Program-made: the position numbers and the translations under genes | The notes under the pieces: model-generated | The model's input: only the letters and a program-made list of their open reading frames with translations | The model's database searches: none | What the model was told of the DNA's origin: nothing | Part shown: positions 1 to 8,832 of the stretch, piece after piece | Numbering within the stretch: the stretch's first letter is position 1 | How the letters are laid out: each line of letters starts with the position of its first letter | Assembly (NCBI GenBank): GCA_903873185.1 | Contig: CAIQNN010000023.1 | Location: 1 to 64,000, forward strand | Length of the DNA stretch: 64,000 nt | Direction of reading: 5' to 3' | Source: an uncultured Actinomycetes bacterium | Lineage (GTDB): Bacteria > Actinomycetota > Actinomycetes > Nanopelagicales > Nanopelagicaceae

Positions 1-96
1 CTGGCGCAGGAGTAGTTGGCGCTGGCGCAGGAGTAGTTGGCGCTGGCGCAGGAGTAGTTGGCACTGGCACTGGCGCAGGAGTAGTTGGCGCTGGTG
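1..96. repeat. 21-bp coding minisatellite
   Basis: About four copies of a 21-bp unit (starting CTGGCGCAGGAG) lie head to tail. A 6-bp partial unit separates copies three and four. The array continues to the left edge of the window. It is inside the FMN-binding protein gene and, read on the minus strand, encodes a Pro/Ala/Thr heptad linker of the PAPTTPA type. Because the unit is a multiple of three, copy-number change would alter linker length without a frameshift. Confidence 0.85.
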
Positions 97-967
97 TCGG
101 CGCAGGATTAACAATTATTAAGGCTGAAGCACCGAGGGTTCTGCCAGCAGCGGCTGCTTTCGAGATTGCAGATGAAAGTGAAGATACCCAAGTGTTTGAA
201 ACATCTGTATTCCCTGAGACAGAAACAGGAGCGATGTTAGCGCTTTGTGCTGCCAATGCTTCGGATCTCAAAGTCGGAAATATGGACTGGTCAGTTGTAC
301 TCACGCCTGAAGCGGCGGTTGAAATAGAGGTCATCTGGAACTTTCCGCTTACAGATCCCACAACTATTGACACGGTAATGGTGCCACCATTTGGGTTCTG
401 AAGTTGATTTCCGGTATACGAAGCGGGCGCTGCCGTTGCGGTGGTGGATGGAGCTGGTGCTGGAGTGGTAACAACAGGAGCCGGAGTGGTAACCACAGGT
501 GTTGGAGTTGGTGCTACAACTACTGCAGCTCCAACTGTGTGACCAGCAGTAGCTGCTTGTGCAATCGCGTCCTTCAATGAAGTGATCCAAGAAGTCGAGA
601 TTGTCGTCGCACCTGAAACGGAGTTGATTGTGGCACTTTGGGCCGCCAGCGCCTCAGTTTGTAAAGTAGCCCCTGAATGCCAGTTCGGATTATTTGGAGT
701 GATTGGGTTATTTAAATACTTATCATTTTGGGAGCCAACTACTGGTTGAACCGGGGTGGTTACGGCAGTTATCTTGTTGGTTCCAGTGCTGTTGTCAACG
801 GTGATCGCGACCTGAACGGATGAAGTCCCACCCGACTCGTTGTAGGTTTTAAGAATTCCGGTGTATGAGAAAGTCGCTGCGGCGGCTGGTTGGAGTTGGA
901 CCAGCTCCAAAATCGTGAGTGCGCCCATGGCGGAGGAGCCGACTACTTTTCTAAACGTCGAGGCCAC
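1..967 (-). CDS. Exported protein with two FMN-binding-like domains (3' end outside window)
   Basis: An open frame runs from a GTG at 967 to the window edge (322 codons visible). The start is supported by a GGAG ribosome site about 8 bases upstream and by an N-terminus that matches the next gene (ASTFRKVVG versus ATTFKKVVG). After a short hydrophobic export segment ending near residue 31 comes an FMN_bind-like domain with the SGAT flavin-attachment-type motif near residues 118-121. A Pro/Thr linker follows, then a second similar domain with the variant SGNT, then another Pro/Thr/Ala linker encoded by the minisatellite. In known FMN_bind proteins (NqrC, RnfG) ApbE joins FMN to the Thr/Ser of this motif outside the membrane. 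Likely role: extracytosolic electron carrier with the genes upstream. The family call rests on the motif and paralogy, not on an alignment. Confidence 0.72.
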   Translation of the reverse strand, partial: MASTFRKVVGSSAMGALTILELVQLQPAAAATFSYTGILKTYNESGGTSSVQVAITVDNSTGTNKITAVTTPVQPVVGSQNDKYLNNPITPNNPNWHSGATLQTEALAAQSATINSVSGATTISTSWITSLKDAIAQAATAGHTVGAAVVVAPTPTPVVTTPAPVVTTPAPAPSTTATAAPASYTGNQLQNPNGGTITVSIVVGSVSGKFQMTSISTAASGVSTTDQSIFPTLRSEALAAQSANIAPVSVSGNTDVSNTWVSSLSSAISKAAAAGRTLGASALIIVNPAPTPAPTTPAPVPVPTTPAPAPTTPAPAPTTPAP

Positions 968-1159
968 TTAGGACTCCAATCGCTGGGGAAACTAATATAA
1001 AAGCGTAAAAAATATAAAATAAATTACACTTTTACGCAATAGATATTAAGCTCAAGGAAGTTCCACATCTCTTTTCAGGGATCTGTAGAGTGTAGACGCT
1101 AGAGGCAAAACATCACGTTTCTGTCATGGAGTATTCGCAAATTTCTCTTTTTAAAGAAT

Positions 1160-2272
1160 TTACTTGCCGTTCATAATCGTGAAGCCGGCCGGGCATTTGA
1201 CCACAAATGCCTTCACAATCTTCTTTGTCGTCTTCCCCCCGACCGTTTTGGCACAGGTAAAGGACTTCTTTATGACGATCCCGGTTTTGACGGCAGTCAA
1301 GGCAACTGACTTTGTGGGAGTCGGAGTAGCCAGCGCCGCCGCTGAGGCTTTGGCATCGGCCATTAACTTGTCCGCCGAGGCTTTGGCATCGGCATATAAC
1401 TTGTCGGCTGCAGCCTTTACCGATGCGTAGTAATCCGCGATGGCTTGGTTGGTTAGTGCAGTTAGCTTGCTTAATTGATTATTGACGTTATCGACATAAG
1501 TTTTAAGTGCAGCCGGCGATGATGGTGATAGCGAAGAATCACTCTGTACTTGGGCTTGCAATGTATAGAGCACGCTACGAGCGTTGGCGATCGAAGAGCT
1601 TTTAACATCTTCACCGCCACCTCGTGACAATTGCGAAATCACATATGAAATTTGAGATAGGTAACTACTTAAATCCAGAGTCGATGTTGAACTGGAGGCT
1701 GAATAAGCCGGCAACACAAAAGGAGTAAAAGTTGGAGCAACACCTACCGAAGTTGGAACTATTGAAGATGTTGGCGTTGGTGGTTTGGTTACTGCAGGTG
1801 TGGTGGTGGCAACCGTAGGCGTTGGGGCTGGCGTAGTGACCGTTGGAGTTGGAGTTGCGGCAACCAAACTCGCGGATTGGCCGATGGGATTGCCAGCAGC
1901 AGTTGCGGCGCTGATTGCCGAAGAAAGTGAATTTTTCCAAGCTGCAGAGATTTGGGAAGCGCCGGAAACGCTCTGAACATTTGCACTTTGCGCTGCTAAA
2001 GCGGAACTAGTCAAAGTTGGAATTGCATAAGATGCATAAGAGCCATTTTGGCCGCCTGGTTGAACTGGTGTTGAGATGTTGGTGATTCGGTAAACGCCAC
2101 TGGCACCATCAACTGTGATTGAAACTTGAACACTGCCACCGCGTGGATTGGAGTAAGTGGCCCCGGCAAAATTCATTGGAGCAGCTGAAGCCTGCTGCAA
2201 TTGCAGCAAATCCATTAATGTGATCGCTCCGATCGCCGAAACTCCAACGACCTTCTTAAAGGTGGTAGCCAC
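1160..2272 (-). CDS. Exported FMN-binding-domain protein with helical C-terminal part
   Basis: This 370-residue protein starts with a hydrophobic export segment (residues 1-31, ending ASAA). An FMN_bind-like domain follows to about residue 115, with the SGAS motif at 103-106. Then come a Pro/Thr linker (about 135-190), a helical and Ala/Lys/Asp-rich segment (about 200-310) and a short tail with two cysteines near the C-terminus. It is a paralogue of the downstream gene and probably lies in one operon with it and with the ferric-reductase-like gene. The Ser/Thr of the SGAS motif would be the flavin attachment site if ApbE modifies it, but no apbE lies in the window. The helical region may anchor or oligomerise the protein; that is inference. 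Confidence 0.72.
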   Translation of the reverse strand: MATTFKKVVGVSAIGAITLMDLLQLQQASAAPMNFAGATYSNPRGGSVQVSITVDGASGVYRITNISTPVQPGGQNGSYASYAIPTLTSSALAAQSANVQSVSGASQISAAWKNSLSSAISAATAAGNPIGQSASLVAATPTPTVTTPAPTPTVATTTPAVTKPPTPTSSIVPTSVGVAPTFTPFVLPAYSASSSTSTLDLSSYLSQISYVISQLSRGGGEDVKSSSIANARSVLYTLQAQVQSDSSLSPSSPAALKTYVDNVNNQLSKLTALTNQAIADYYASVKAAADKLYADAKASADKLMADAKASAAALATPTPTKSVALTAVKTGIVIKKSFTCAKTVGGKTTKKIVKAFVVKCPAGFTIMNGK

Positions 2273-2390
2273 TTTTTGCTCCTATAACTAGGGATCCTAA
2301 TTATAAAGCGCAACAGGTCGAGTAATAGTTACATATCAGGGCAAAGCACACCCACTTCAGCGGCTATTCACACTGAATTCTAAGAAGTGC

Positions 2391-3026
2391 TTACAAACCA
2401 GCTTTCGCAAGTGCGCTTACGAGCGAGTCATACCAACCCTGTGAGGTATAGCTGGCTCCGCTTACTCCTTGGATATCGGAAGATTGAGCGGCCAAGGTCT
2501 GGCTGATCAATAAGGGAACGCTGGACTCATTTAATTGGATGTCATAAGGCTGTGCGGTTGGCAGTTGCAACGCTGAGACATCAACAATCTTGTTGTTGAC
2601 TACTTTTATTTGAACTTGAACGGGTCCATAGACGGTCTTAGAAACGGCACCGGCGAAAGTTCCGTTAACCGCCGCAGCCTTGGCAGGCTTCGTCTTCTTT
2701 GGAGCGGGCTTTGGCGCCGCCTTGGTGGCCTTCGGTGCTGGGGTTGTGGCTTTGGCGGCTGGGGTCGTCTTCTTCGGTGCTGGGGTTGTGGCTTTGGCAG
2801 CCGGAGTTGTCTTCTCAGTGGTGGGAGTTGGAGTGGCGGCAACGGTCTCGGTTGGCGTGGCTGCGGGAGTATCGGTAGCGGCAGGCGTGGTTTTAGCTAC
2901 CCCACCAGAGCCTTTGAAGCCACCCGCGCCAAAACTGGAGGTCTGATGAGGTGGCTGGTAGGCCAAAACGGCACCTAAGCCACCCACTGTGCCAACTGCG
3001 ATCAGCGCTGCTTTAGTTACGCCCAT
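2391..3026 (-). CDS. Small exported FMN-binding-domain protein
   Basis: 211 residues. A hydrophobic N-terminal segment (about 5-23) acts as signal or anchor. Residues 45-118 form a low-complexity Thr/Pro/Ala/Lys spacer with repeated KATTPAPK blocks. Residues 120-211 are an FMN_bind-like domain ending in VSGASYTSQGW, where SGAS (189-192) matches the flavinylation motif S-G-A-S/T. It lies 27 bases after the ferric-reductase-like gene on the same strand, so the two are probably co-transcribed. The long charged spacer would let the flavin domain reach away from the membrane. Likely partner: direct electron acceptor of the transmembrane reductase (inference from adjacency). Confidence 0.78.
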   Translation of the reverse strand: MGVTKAALIAVGTVGGLGAVLAYQPPHQTSSFGAGGFKGSGGVAKTTPAATDTPAATPTETVAATPTPTTEKTTPAAKATTPAPKKTTPAAKATTPAPKATKAAPKPAPKKTKPAKAAAVNGTFAGAVSKTVYGPVQVQIKVVNNKIVDVSALQLPTAQPYDIQLNESSVPLLISQTLAAQSSDIQGVSGASYTSQGWYDSLVSALAKAGL

Positions 3027-3053
3027 TGCTTCACGAACCTTTCTGGAGAAGTA

Positions 3054-4385
3054 CTAGCTAGCATGAAATTCAAAGACCTCGGTATGGAAGCGCTCCTTAG
3101 GGATGCCACAGGCAATTGTGGCATCTCGGACCGCTTCGACAAGAGGGGTAGGACCACAAACATAGACATCGCAGTACCTGAAATCTGGCACATAATGCAT
3201 GATGTCTTTGGCGGTCATTGGGTGGCTCTTACGCGAGCCAACTAAATAGTGAACCCTGGCACCACGACGTCTCGCCAGCGCTTCTAAATCGCGGTTAAGA
3301 ATAATTTCATCTTCATTCGATACTCGGAATAAAAGATCAATATCAACGGCATCATCAAAATCATCGAGCAGTGCAACAAGCGGGGCGACACCAACGCCGC
3401 CACCAATTAAAACAACGTGGCCGAGGCCGCGAGTAACAGTCTTAGCGGTGAAAATTCCGTAAGGACCTTCAAAAAATACTCGAGTGCCAGGTTGTAAGTG
3501 GCGAACCGAACCGGAGCCATCTCCGAGATTCTTAACAGTAATTCTAAATTCCGTACTGGTTGGCGTTGCCGATAATGAGTACGGATGTGAAACCCATATA
3601 TGCCCAGGCGTTAGGAAACGCCAAGCGAAGAATTGACCGCCCCATGCTTTCATTCGATCGAGTTGGCGGCCAGTCATAACAATGGAAACCATATTGGCGC
3701 CTTCATCGACAATCTTTTCAATACGCAGTTGATGGCGGTAGAAACGAAATACTGGAATTACGAAACGCCAATAAAGAACTATGAATCCAACGATCGCGTA
3801 TAGGCCGTACCAGTAATAGCGATAGATCGCGTGGGTGAGAAACATCGGCCCCGTACGAATTTGATGCATGAAGCTAAGCGAAATTCCTAAGTAGGTATAA
3901 AGATGTACCGTCCACCAAGTTTCATAGGACATCTTTTTTCGTACCTTTTTATACGAGGTCAATCCGGCGACGACGAAGAATATGAAGCCAACAGTTGCCG
4001 CAAGCATCCAGTCATAGGTCCAAGTAAATTTCCAAAGCTCGCCACCGACGCGCGATCCATCGTTACCGGCATAGCCCAGTGAAACAAGCAGTACGTGAAA
4101 TCCAATTAAGAAAAGTGAGTAAGGACCAAGCTTGCGATGCCACAAGATCAAGCGATCGTGGCCAACAGCTTTCTCGATCCACGCGATTCGCGAGACCATA
4201 ACCATGCCAACAAGTGCGAAGTAAGTTCCAACGAGTGCGGCGATACGTGAGATCGAAAGAATCAGCGGGTAAGGCCAGACCCAATCGTGTGAGGTAGATG
4301 TTGTTACAAAAATTCCAAGGGTCAACCCAAGGCCGATACCTAAAATTAGGTTCGCAGAATTGTGAGTTACGTCAGCACGTTTCAA
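3054..4385 (-). CDS. Ferric-reductase-like transmembrane flavohaem protein
   Basis: 443 residues. The N-terminal half has about six membrane helices with two His pairs at haem spacing (H83/H97 and H161/H174), as in the ferric reductase/NADPH oxidase family. The cytosolic half has the FAD motif HPYSLS (267-272), the nucleotide-binding GGGVGVAP (328-335) and CGPTP (410-414). The predicted job is to move electrons from NAD(P)H through FAD and two haems across the membrane. The three following genes encode exported FMN-domain proteins, the likely acceptors. The start is a TTG at 4385 with no strong ribosome site. Substrate (iron, quinone or another oxidant) is not shown by the sequence. Confidence 0.85.
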   Translation of the reverse strand: MKRADVTHNSANLILGIGLGLTLGIFVTTSTSHDWVWPYPLILSISRIAALVGTYFALVGMVMVSRIAWIEKAVGHDRLILWHRKLGPYSLFLIGFHVLLVSLGYAGNDGSRVGGELWKFTWTYDWMLAATVGFIFFVVAGLTSYKKVRKKMSYETWWTVHLYTYLGISLSFMHQIRTGPMFLTHAIYRYYWYGLYAIVGFIVLYWRFVIPVFRFYRHQLRIEKIVDEGANMVSIVMTGRQLDRMKAWGGQFFAWRFLTPGHIWVSHPYSLSATPTSTEFRITVKNLGDGSGSVRHLQPGTRVFFEGPYGIFTAKTVTRGLGHVVLIGGGVGVAPLVALLDDFDDAVDIDLLFRVSNEDEIILNRDLEALARRRGARVHYLVGSRKSHPMTAKDIMHYVPDFRYCDVYVCGPTPLVEAVRDATIACGIPKERFHTEVFEFHAS

Positions 4386-4423
4386 GGCGCGGCTACGCTC
4401 TCGCCGTAGGGGAGGAAAACGAC

Positions 4424-4480
4424 ATGCGTGGAGTGTACAAGACGGGCCTTTCTCGGAGATTAAAAGTTGCCCTTAAATAA
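4424..4480 (+). CDS. Possible 18-residue small ORF
   Basis: An ATG at 4424 has an excellent AGGGGAGG ribosome site 7-9 bases upstream and opens an 18-codon frame for a basic peptide beginning MRGVYKTGLSRR, ending with TAA at 4480. It lies in the 140-base gap between two minus-strand genes and is oriented against both. No family is recognised. The only support is the ribosome site and position, so it may be chance. Confidence 0.2.
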   Translation: MRGVYKTGLSRRLKVALK

Positions 4481-4526
4481 GCCTGAGTCTTTTCTTATCT
4501 ATTCAAGCGAATTTATCTCGAATTCA

Positions 4527-5504
4527 TTACGCATCGACGCTACCCATATCCGGGTAACGCTCACCTTTGGCTATCCCCGAGGGGGCGATAAGGTGGAGTT
4601 CGGACATTTCTGCAGGGCTCAATGTAATTTCTGCAGCAGCCGCATTCTCCTCGAGTCGAGAAATTTTGCGAGTTCCTGGAATTGGAACATTGTTTTCACT
4701 CATATTAAGAACCCATGCCAGCGCGATTTGCGCGGGGGTTAGACCTTTTCGGTTTGCAATCTCTTTGATCTTTTCCACGAGGATCATGTTGCTTTGGAAG
4801 TTCTCATCGAAAAATCGGGGATATGTCCGTCGGCGATCGCCGGCATCGAGTTCGGCTGTTGAAGCGATTGACCCAGTCAAAAAGCCACGTCCCAGTGGGG
4901 AATAAGGCACGAAACCAATTCCTAACTCTTTTGCAACGGCAAATACCCCGTTGGTTTCTGGATCGCGACTCCAAAGAGAATATTCGGATTGAATAGCAGT
5001 GATTGGGTGAACGGCATGGGCTTTGCGAATCGTTGGTGCTAAAGCTTCAGAGATACCTAAATGTTTAACTTTGCCGGCGATAACTAGTTCTTTGAGCGCG
5101 CCCCAAGTTTCTTCAATCGGAACTGATCGATCCACGCGATGCTGGTAATAGAGGTCGATAGATTCGACTCCAAGTCTAGTTAGCGAGGCATCGCAGGCTG
5201 CGCGGACATATTCTGGCTTTCCATTAATCCCAAGCCAGGAACCATCGGCGCCACGTTCGTTACCGAACTTTGTTGCGAGTACTACCTCATCGCGACGACC
5301 GGCAATGGCTTTGCCAACTAATAATTCATTAGTGAATGGACCATACATATCAGCGGTATCAATGAAGTTAACTCCAATATCGAGCGCACGCCGAATCACG
5401 GCGATTGATTCTTGGTCGTCTCGCGGCCCATAAAAGTCGCTCATTCCCATGCAACCAAGACCGATAGCACTTACTTGAAGACTGCCGAGCGCGCGTGTTT
5501 TCAT
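4527..5504 (-). CDS. Aldo/keto reductase
   Basis: NAD(P)H-dependent oxidoreductase of the aldo/keto reductase superfamily (YajO/AKR12-like by general appearance). Visible family signatures are [12 protein letters not shown] near the N-terminus, [11 protein letters not shown] with the catalytic Asp and Tyr, VVLATKFG with the catalytic Lys, and LYYQHRVD with the active-site His. The C-terminus has the cofactor-binding [16 protein letters not shown]. The ATG at 5504 is preferred over an in-frame start 14 codons upstream, because family members begin right before the first beta strand ([12 protein letters not shown]). The gene is divergent from dipZ. Substrate unknown. Confidence 0.9.
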   Translation of the reverse strand: MKTRALGSLQVSAIGLGCMGMSDFYGPRDDQESIAVIRRALDIGVNFIDTADMYGPFTNELLVGKAIAGRRDEVVLATKFGNERGADGSWLGINGKPEYVRAACDASLTRLGVESIDLYYQHRVDRSVPIEETWGALKELVIAGKVKHLGISEALAPTIRKAHAVHPITAIQSEYSLWSRDPETNGVFAVAKELGIGFVPYSPLGRGFLTGSIASTAELDAGDRRRTYPRFFDENFQSNMILVEKIKEIANRKGLTPAQIALAWVLNMSENNVPIPGTRKISRLEENAAAAEITLSPAEMSELHLIAPSGIAKGERYPDMGSVDA

Positions 5505-5607
5505 AGTGAAGAGTCTAGTCTCCGGCTTACTTAACGGCGCTCGCAAGTTTTTCGATCACCCAAATTCAAAATCTGCGCTGGCTAACTTTTAACCGTAACC
5601 TAACGCC

Positions 5608-7347
5608 ATGTTTGTTCTCTATGGTGTTGCATTCCTGGCTGGGTTGCTGACCATACTCGCGCCATGTATTTGGCCATTGTTGCCAATTGTTCTAGCCGAT
5701 GTCTCACAGACAAAGAGTAGAAAACGCCCGTTAGGGATAACGCTCGGTGTGGCAATTTCATTCACAGTTCTTACGCTTTCAATATCGGGGCTAGAAAGTT
5801 CGCTTGGACTAAATCCAAATGTTCTTCGCAAACTGGCGGTAGTTGTACTTGTAGTTCTTGGAATATCTATGGTCATTCCAAAAGTATCGCAAAAATTAGA
5901 ATCAACTATTAGCCGATTCTCCGGCATCTTAGGCAGCGTTGGAAAGAATAGTCGGAGCGACTTTCGCGGCGGCTTTATTACTGGTTTAGCGCTCGGCGTT
6001 GTTTGGGCTCCTTGCAGCGGCCCGATTCTCGCTTCGATTGCGACGCTTGCGGCAACTAACAAAGTTTCATTGCAGGTAGTTTTCGTAACTCTGTTTTATG
6101 TAGCTGGCGTATCCATCCCGCTCTTTGGTTTTGCCGTGGGTGGACAAAAGATTTTGGCGCGGTCGCGGTGGATTTCTAAATACACCGGCAAGATTCAAAT
6201 TGCGTCCGGTGTGGTCCTGATTCTTACCGCAATTGCGATTTACACTAATTACGACAAAACACTGGAAGCTAATCTCTTGAACGCAATACCTTCTTATAGC
6301 AGCGCCCTTACAAAGATAGAGGGCACAAAAAGTGTCACTAAGGCACTGGATAAATTAAAGGGCCGAGCAAGTAACAACCCTGGGTATCAAGATAATTCTT
6401 CGTTATTCAATACAAGGACGCCAGCTCCGGGATTCGCCGGTGGAACTGATTGGCTCAACCCAACCACTCCGTTAACTTTGGCCTCACTTAAAGGGAAAGT
6501 GGTCTTGGTAGATTTCTGGACTTATACCTGCATCAATTGCATTCGCACCTTGCCGCATGTAACCGCCTGGTACAACAAGTACCATTCCTACGGTTTTCAG
6601 GTTATCGGCGTGCATGCTCCAGAGTTTGCCTTTGAAAAAGACAAGGGCAACGTTCTGGCCGCAATTGCGCGCTTCAATATTAAGTATCCAGTGGTTCAAG
6701 ATAACGATTTGAATATTTGGAATGACTACAACAATCAGTATTGGCCAGCGGAATACTTAATCGATGCAACCGGAGTTATCCGTCGCGTCGATTTTGGTGA
6801 AGGTCAGTACGATCAAATGGAGAAGGCAATTCAGACCTTGTTATTAGATAGTGGTGCCAAGGCACCAACTTCATTGATTAGCGCTGCGGATTTGACCCCT
6901 AAGAAGCGCACCACCCCGGAAACCTATTTAGGCAGTGATCGTGCCCAGTATGGCTACCCACAAACGATAAACATTAACGGTCAACGCAATTTCAACGCGC
7001 CAAAATTTACGCCACCAAACCTCTTCTCCTTTGGGGGCAATTGGAATATCCAGAGCCAATATGCGCAGGCTAGCGCTGGTGCAACCCTTGCGGAAAGTTT
7101 CTCCGCGTACCATGTCTACATAATTCTGAAACCTCATAAAGAGGGTGCGGTTGATCGAGTAAACGTGACGCTAAACGGGAAACCATTGGCAGGCATTTCC
7201 GCCGGGGCAGATGTACATAACGGAATAATCTCAGTTGATTCCGATCGCCTTTACAATATTTATAGTTCAAATTCGTTCGGTCCAGGTCTTCTCAAATTTA
7301 CTTTCCAAGATTCAGGTACCCAAGCATTTACTTTTACCTTTGGCTGA
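5608..7347 (+). CDS. dipZ: DipZ-like thiol-disulfide protein (CcdA + thioredoxin-like + C-terminal domain)
   Basis: 579 residues in the mycobacterial DipZ order. A CcdA-type membrane part (about 1-215) carries the two conserved cysteines in APCIWP (C19) and APCSGP (C136). A periplasm-side thioredoxin/TlpA-like domain (about 275-425) has the CINC redox pair at C308/C311 within WTYTCINCIRTLP. A C-terminal beta-rich domain (about 430-579) matches the position of the CBM-like domain of mycobacterial DipZ. It passes reducing power across the membrane to extracytosolic thiols, for instance in cytochrome c maturation or oxidase assembly. The gene stands alone, divergent from the aldo/keto reductase and convergent with the TetR-GNAT gene. 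Confidence 0.9.
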   Translation: MFVLYGVAFLAGLLTILAPCIWPLLPIVLADVSQTKSRKRPLGITLGVAISFTVLTLSISGLESSLGLNPNVLRKLAVVVLVVLGISMVIPKVSQKLESTISRFSGILGSVGKNSRSDFRGGFITGLALGVVWAPCSGPILASIATLAATNKVSLQVVFVTLFYVAGVSIPLFGFAVGGQKILARSRWISKYTGKIQIASGVVLILTAIAIYTNYDKTLEANLLNAIPSYSSALTKIEGTKSVTKALDKLKGRASNNPGYQDNSSLFNTRTPAPGFAGGTDWLNPTTPLTLASLKGKVVLVDFWTYTCINCIRTLPHVTAWYNKYHSYGFQVIGVHAPEFAFEKDKGNVLAAIARFNIKYPVVQDNDLNIWNDYNNQYWPAEYLIDATGVIRRVDFGEGQYDQMEKAIQTLLLDSGAKAPTSLISAADLTPKKRTTPETYLGSDRAQYGYPQTININGQRNFNAPKFTPPNLFSFGGNWNIQSQYAQASAGATLAESFSAYHVYIILKPHKEGAVDRVNVTLNGKPLAGISAGADVHNGIISVDSDRLYNIYSSNSFGPGLLKFTFQDSGTQAFTFTFG

Positions 7348-7387
7348 AATATGTCGTTCGCTACCAGGTGGACTTGCCTAATTAGAA

Positions 7388-8632
7388 CTAGGCATTCTGT
7401 TTGACGTAAGTGCGAGTGCTCGGACTTTCGACAAAACCAAGTCGTTTCATAATTGCTTGACGATCTGAAATTAGGTGATCGTTAGTTGATCTGAAGCTAC
7501 GAATTCCTTTATTTAGATTACTGAGAATTGCATACGAAACCAACGCAGTGCTTAAACCTTGCGACCGGTGCTTTCGATTAATAATGCAAATGCCGAACTT
7601 TGCTTGGGTTGGTGTTGAAACTACCTGGATATATCCAACTAATTCGGAGAGAACGAAGGCGCCAAAGATCTTGGATTCAGCGTTCCAAAGCTCCGAAATC
7701 GTTTCTAAGTTTGGTAACTGGTCTTCGGCATTATCTTCGTAATTAGGAAAATCGGAATTAGCGATGGTTAAAGCCAAAATCTCTTTTGCGAATTCTGGTC
7801 CAATTGGTTCAATTAGGTACATCTTTCGTGCGGAATTCAAGTAGCTTTCTGAAAATAGATTTAGTTCAGAGGTGGGTAAAAAATCCAAGCGAGATCTACG
7901 GATCTCCGAAGTTAATACATAATCATCTCGTTCGAGTTCCTGACATTTCGAATCGGATGAGAGAAGTACGACTACCTTGTCATTTGTTGAAACACGTTCG
8001 CCGTTCTTCGCAATATTCAGATTATCAAAGAAGATCGTGTCAAATACAAAGATTAGCGTTTGGATCCAATCAGCAGTGTCAATATGTTTAGTTGCATTGT
8101 CGTCAACCACTCGGCCAATTATGGTTGACTGAAGCAAAACTGAAACTGCGCGCGCATCTAAATTGTGCTTTGTCCAACCTCGCTCGACGCAAATGTTATA
8201 TATCCGCATCCATTTTTGGGTTAACTCTTCTTGAACTGGCGCAATTCTTTGGCGCATCCGCTCATTTGTTGCTGCGGTGTAAGTTATTTGAAATCGTTTG
8301 AGCCGGAACGATAACGAGTCGGTAAATTGCTCTGATAAAGCCAGCTCGTGGAAACTTCGTCTAACTAAAATCGGATCGGTATTATTTTCTACATATGCAA
8401 TCAAATCTTCCAAGGTTTCCCGCACATAATTTGAAAAACGTCTGACCTGGGCGGCCTCCATCAAGTCGCTGAAATCTGCATAATGGTGATACAGCGATCC
8501 CTTGCTGAATCCAGACTCGATGATAATTTGCTCGCTAGTAATTGAATCAAAAGGCTGACTCTCTAGAAATTGAATCGCCACACTAAGCAGCCGGTCCTTG
8601 GTTGACTCGCCCAAGACCGCCGCTTCGCTCAT
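7388..8632 (-). CDS. TetR-type regulator fused to a GNAT acetyltransferase domain
   Basis: 414 residues. Residues 10-60 are a TetR DNA-binding domain with the helix-turn-helix ending SGFSKGSLYHHYADF. Residues 65-205 look like a TetR ligand/dimer domain, ending near DTIFFDNL. After a linker, about 265-414 resembles a GNAT fold, with the acetyl-CoA loop HRSQGLSTAL (355-364, R-x-x-G pattern) and MKRLGF near the end. It is a full-length paralogue of the gene at 16112-17332 and its TetR half also resembles the one at 21102-21728. It may be a repressor whose acetyltransferase half senses or modifies a ligand; that is inference. One continuous frame, no sign of frameshift. No clear palindrome was found upstream. 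Confidence 0.82.
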   Translation of the reverse strand: MSEAAVLGESTKDRLLSVAIQFLESQPFDSITSEQIIIESGFSKGSLYHHYADFSDLMEAAQVRRFSNYVRETLEDLIAYVENNTDPILVRRSFHELALSEQFTDSLSFRLKRFQITYTAATNERMRQRIAPVQEELTQKWMRIYNICVERGWTKHNLDARAVSVLLQSTIIGRVVDDNATKHIDTADWIQTLIFVFDTIFFDNLNIAKNGERVSTNDKVVVLLSSDSKCQELERDDYVLTSEIRRSRLDFLPTSELNLFSESYLNSARKMYLIEPIGPEFAKEILALTIANSDFPNYEDNAEDQLPNLETISELWNAESKIFGAFVLSELVGYIQVVSTPTQAKFGICIINRKHRSQGLSTALVSYAILSNLNKGIRSFRSTNDHLISDRQAIMKRLGFVESPSTRTYVKQNA

Positions 8633-8832
8633 TTACATCTCTTTTGGCTCGCGATTTTCACACACAATCATCTCAACTAACCTGTCGAACTTCAATACCC
8701 TTTAGACCGATTTTTAATGGATTACCCGAGTTCACCAAATTAGTTCCCGTGTGTTATCGCTGGTTTACCTTCCAATTTTAGGCTTCCTAAAGATTTAACC
8801 CGGAAAACCCAATTTTTGAAGGGAATATTTTG

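Noticed and set aside
1-96. Tandem repeats that could be taken for a CRISPR array
   Set aside because: Units are directly adjacent with no spacers and stay in frame with the coding sequence.
2606-2978. Long open frames opposite and overlapping the small FMN-binding gene
   Set aside because: They mirror the low-complexity Pro/Thr/Ala/Lys region and have no ribosome site, motif or plausible composition.
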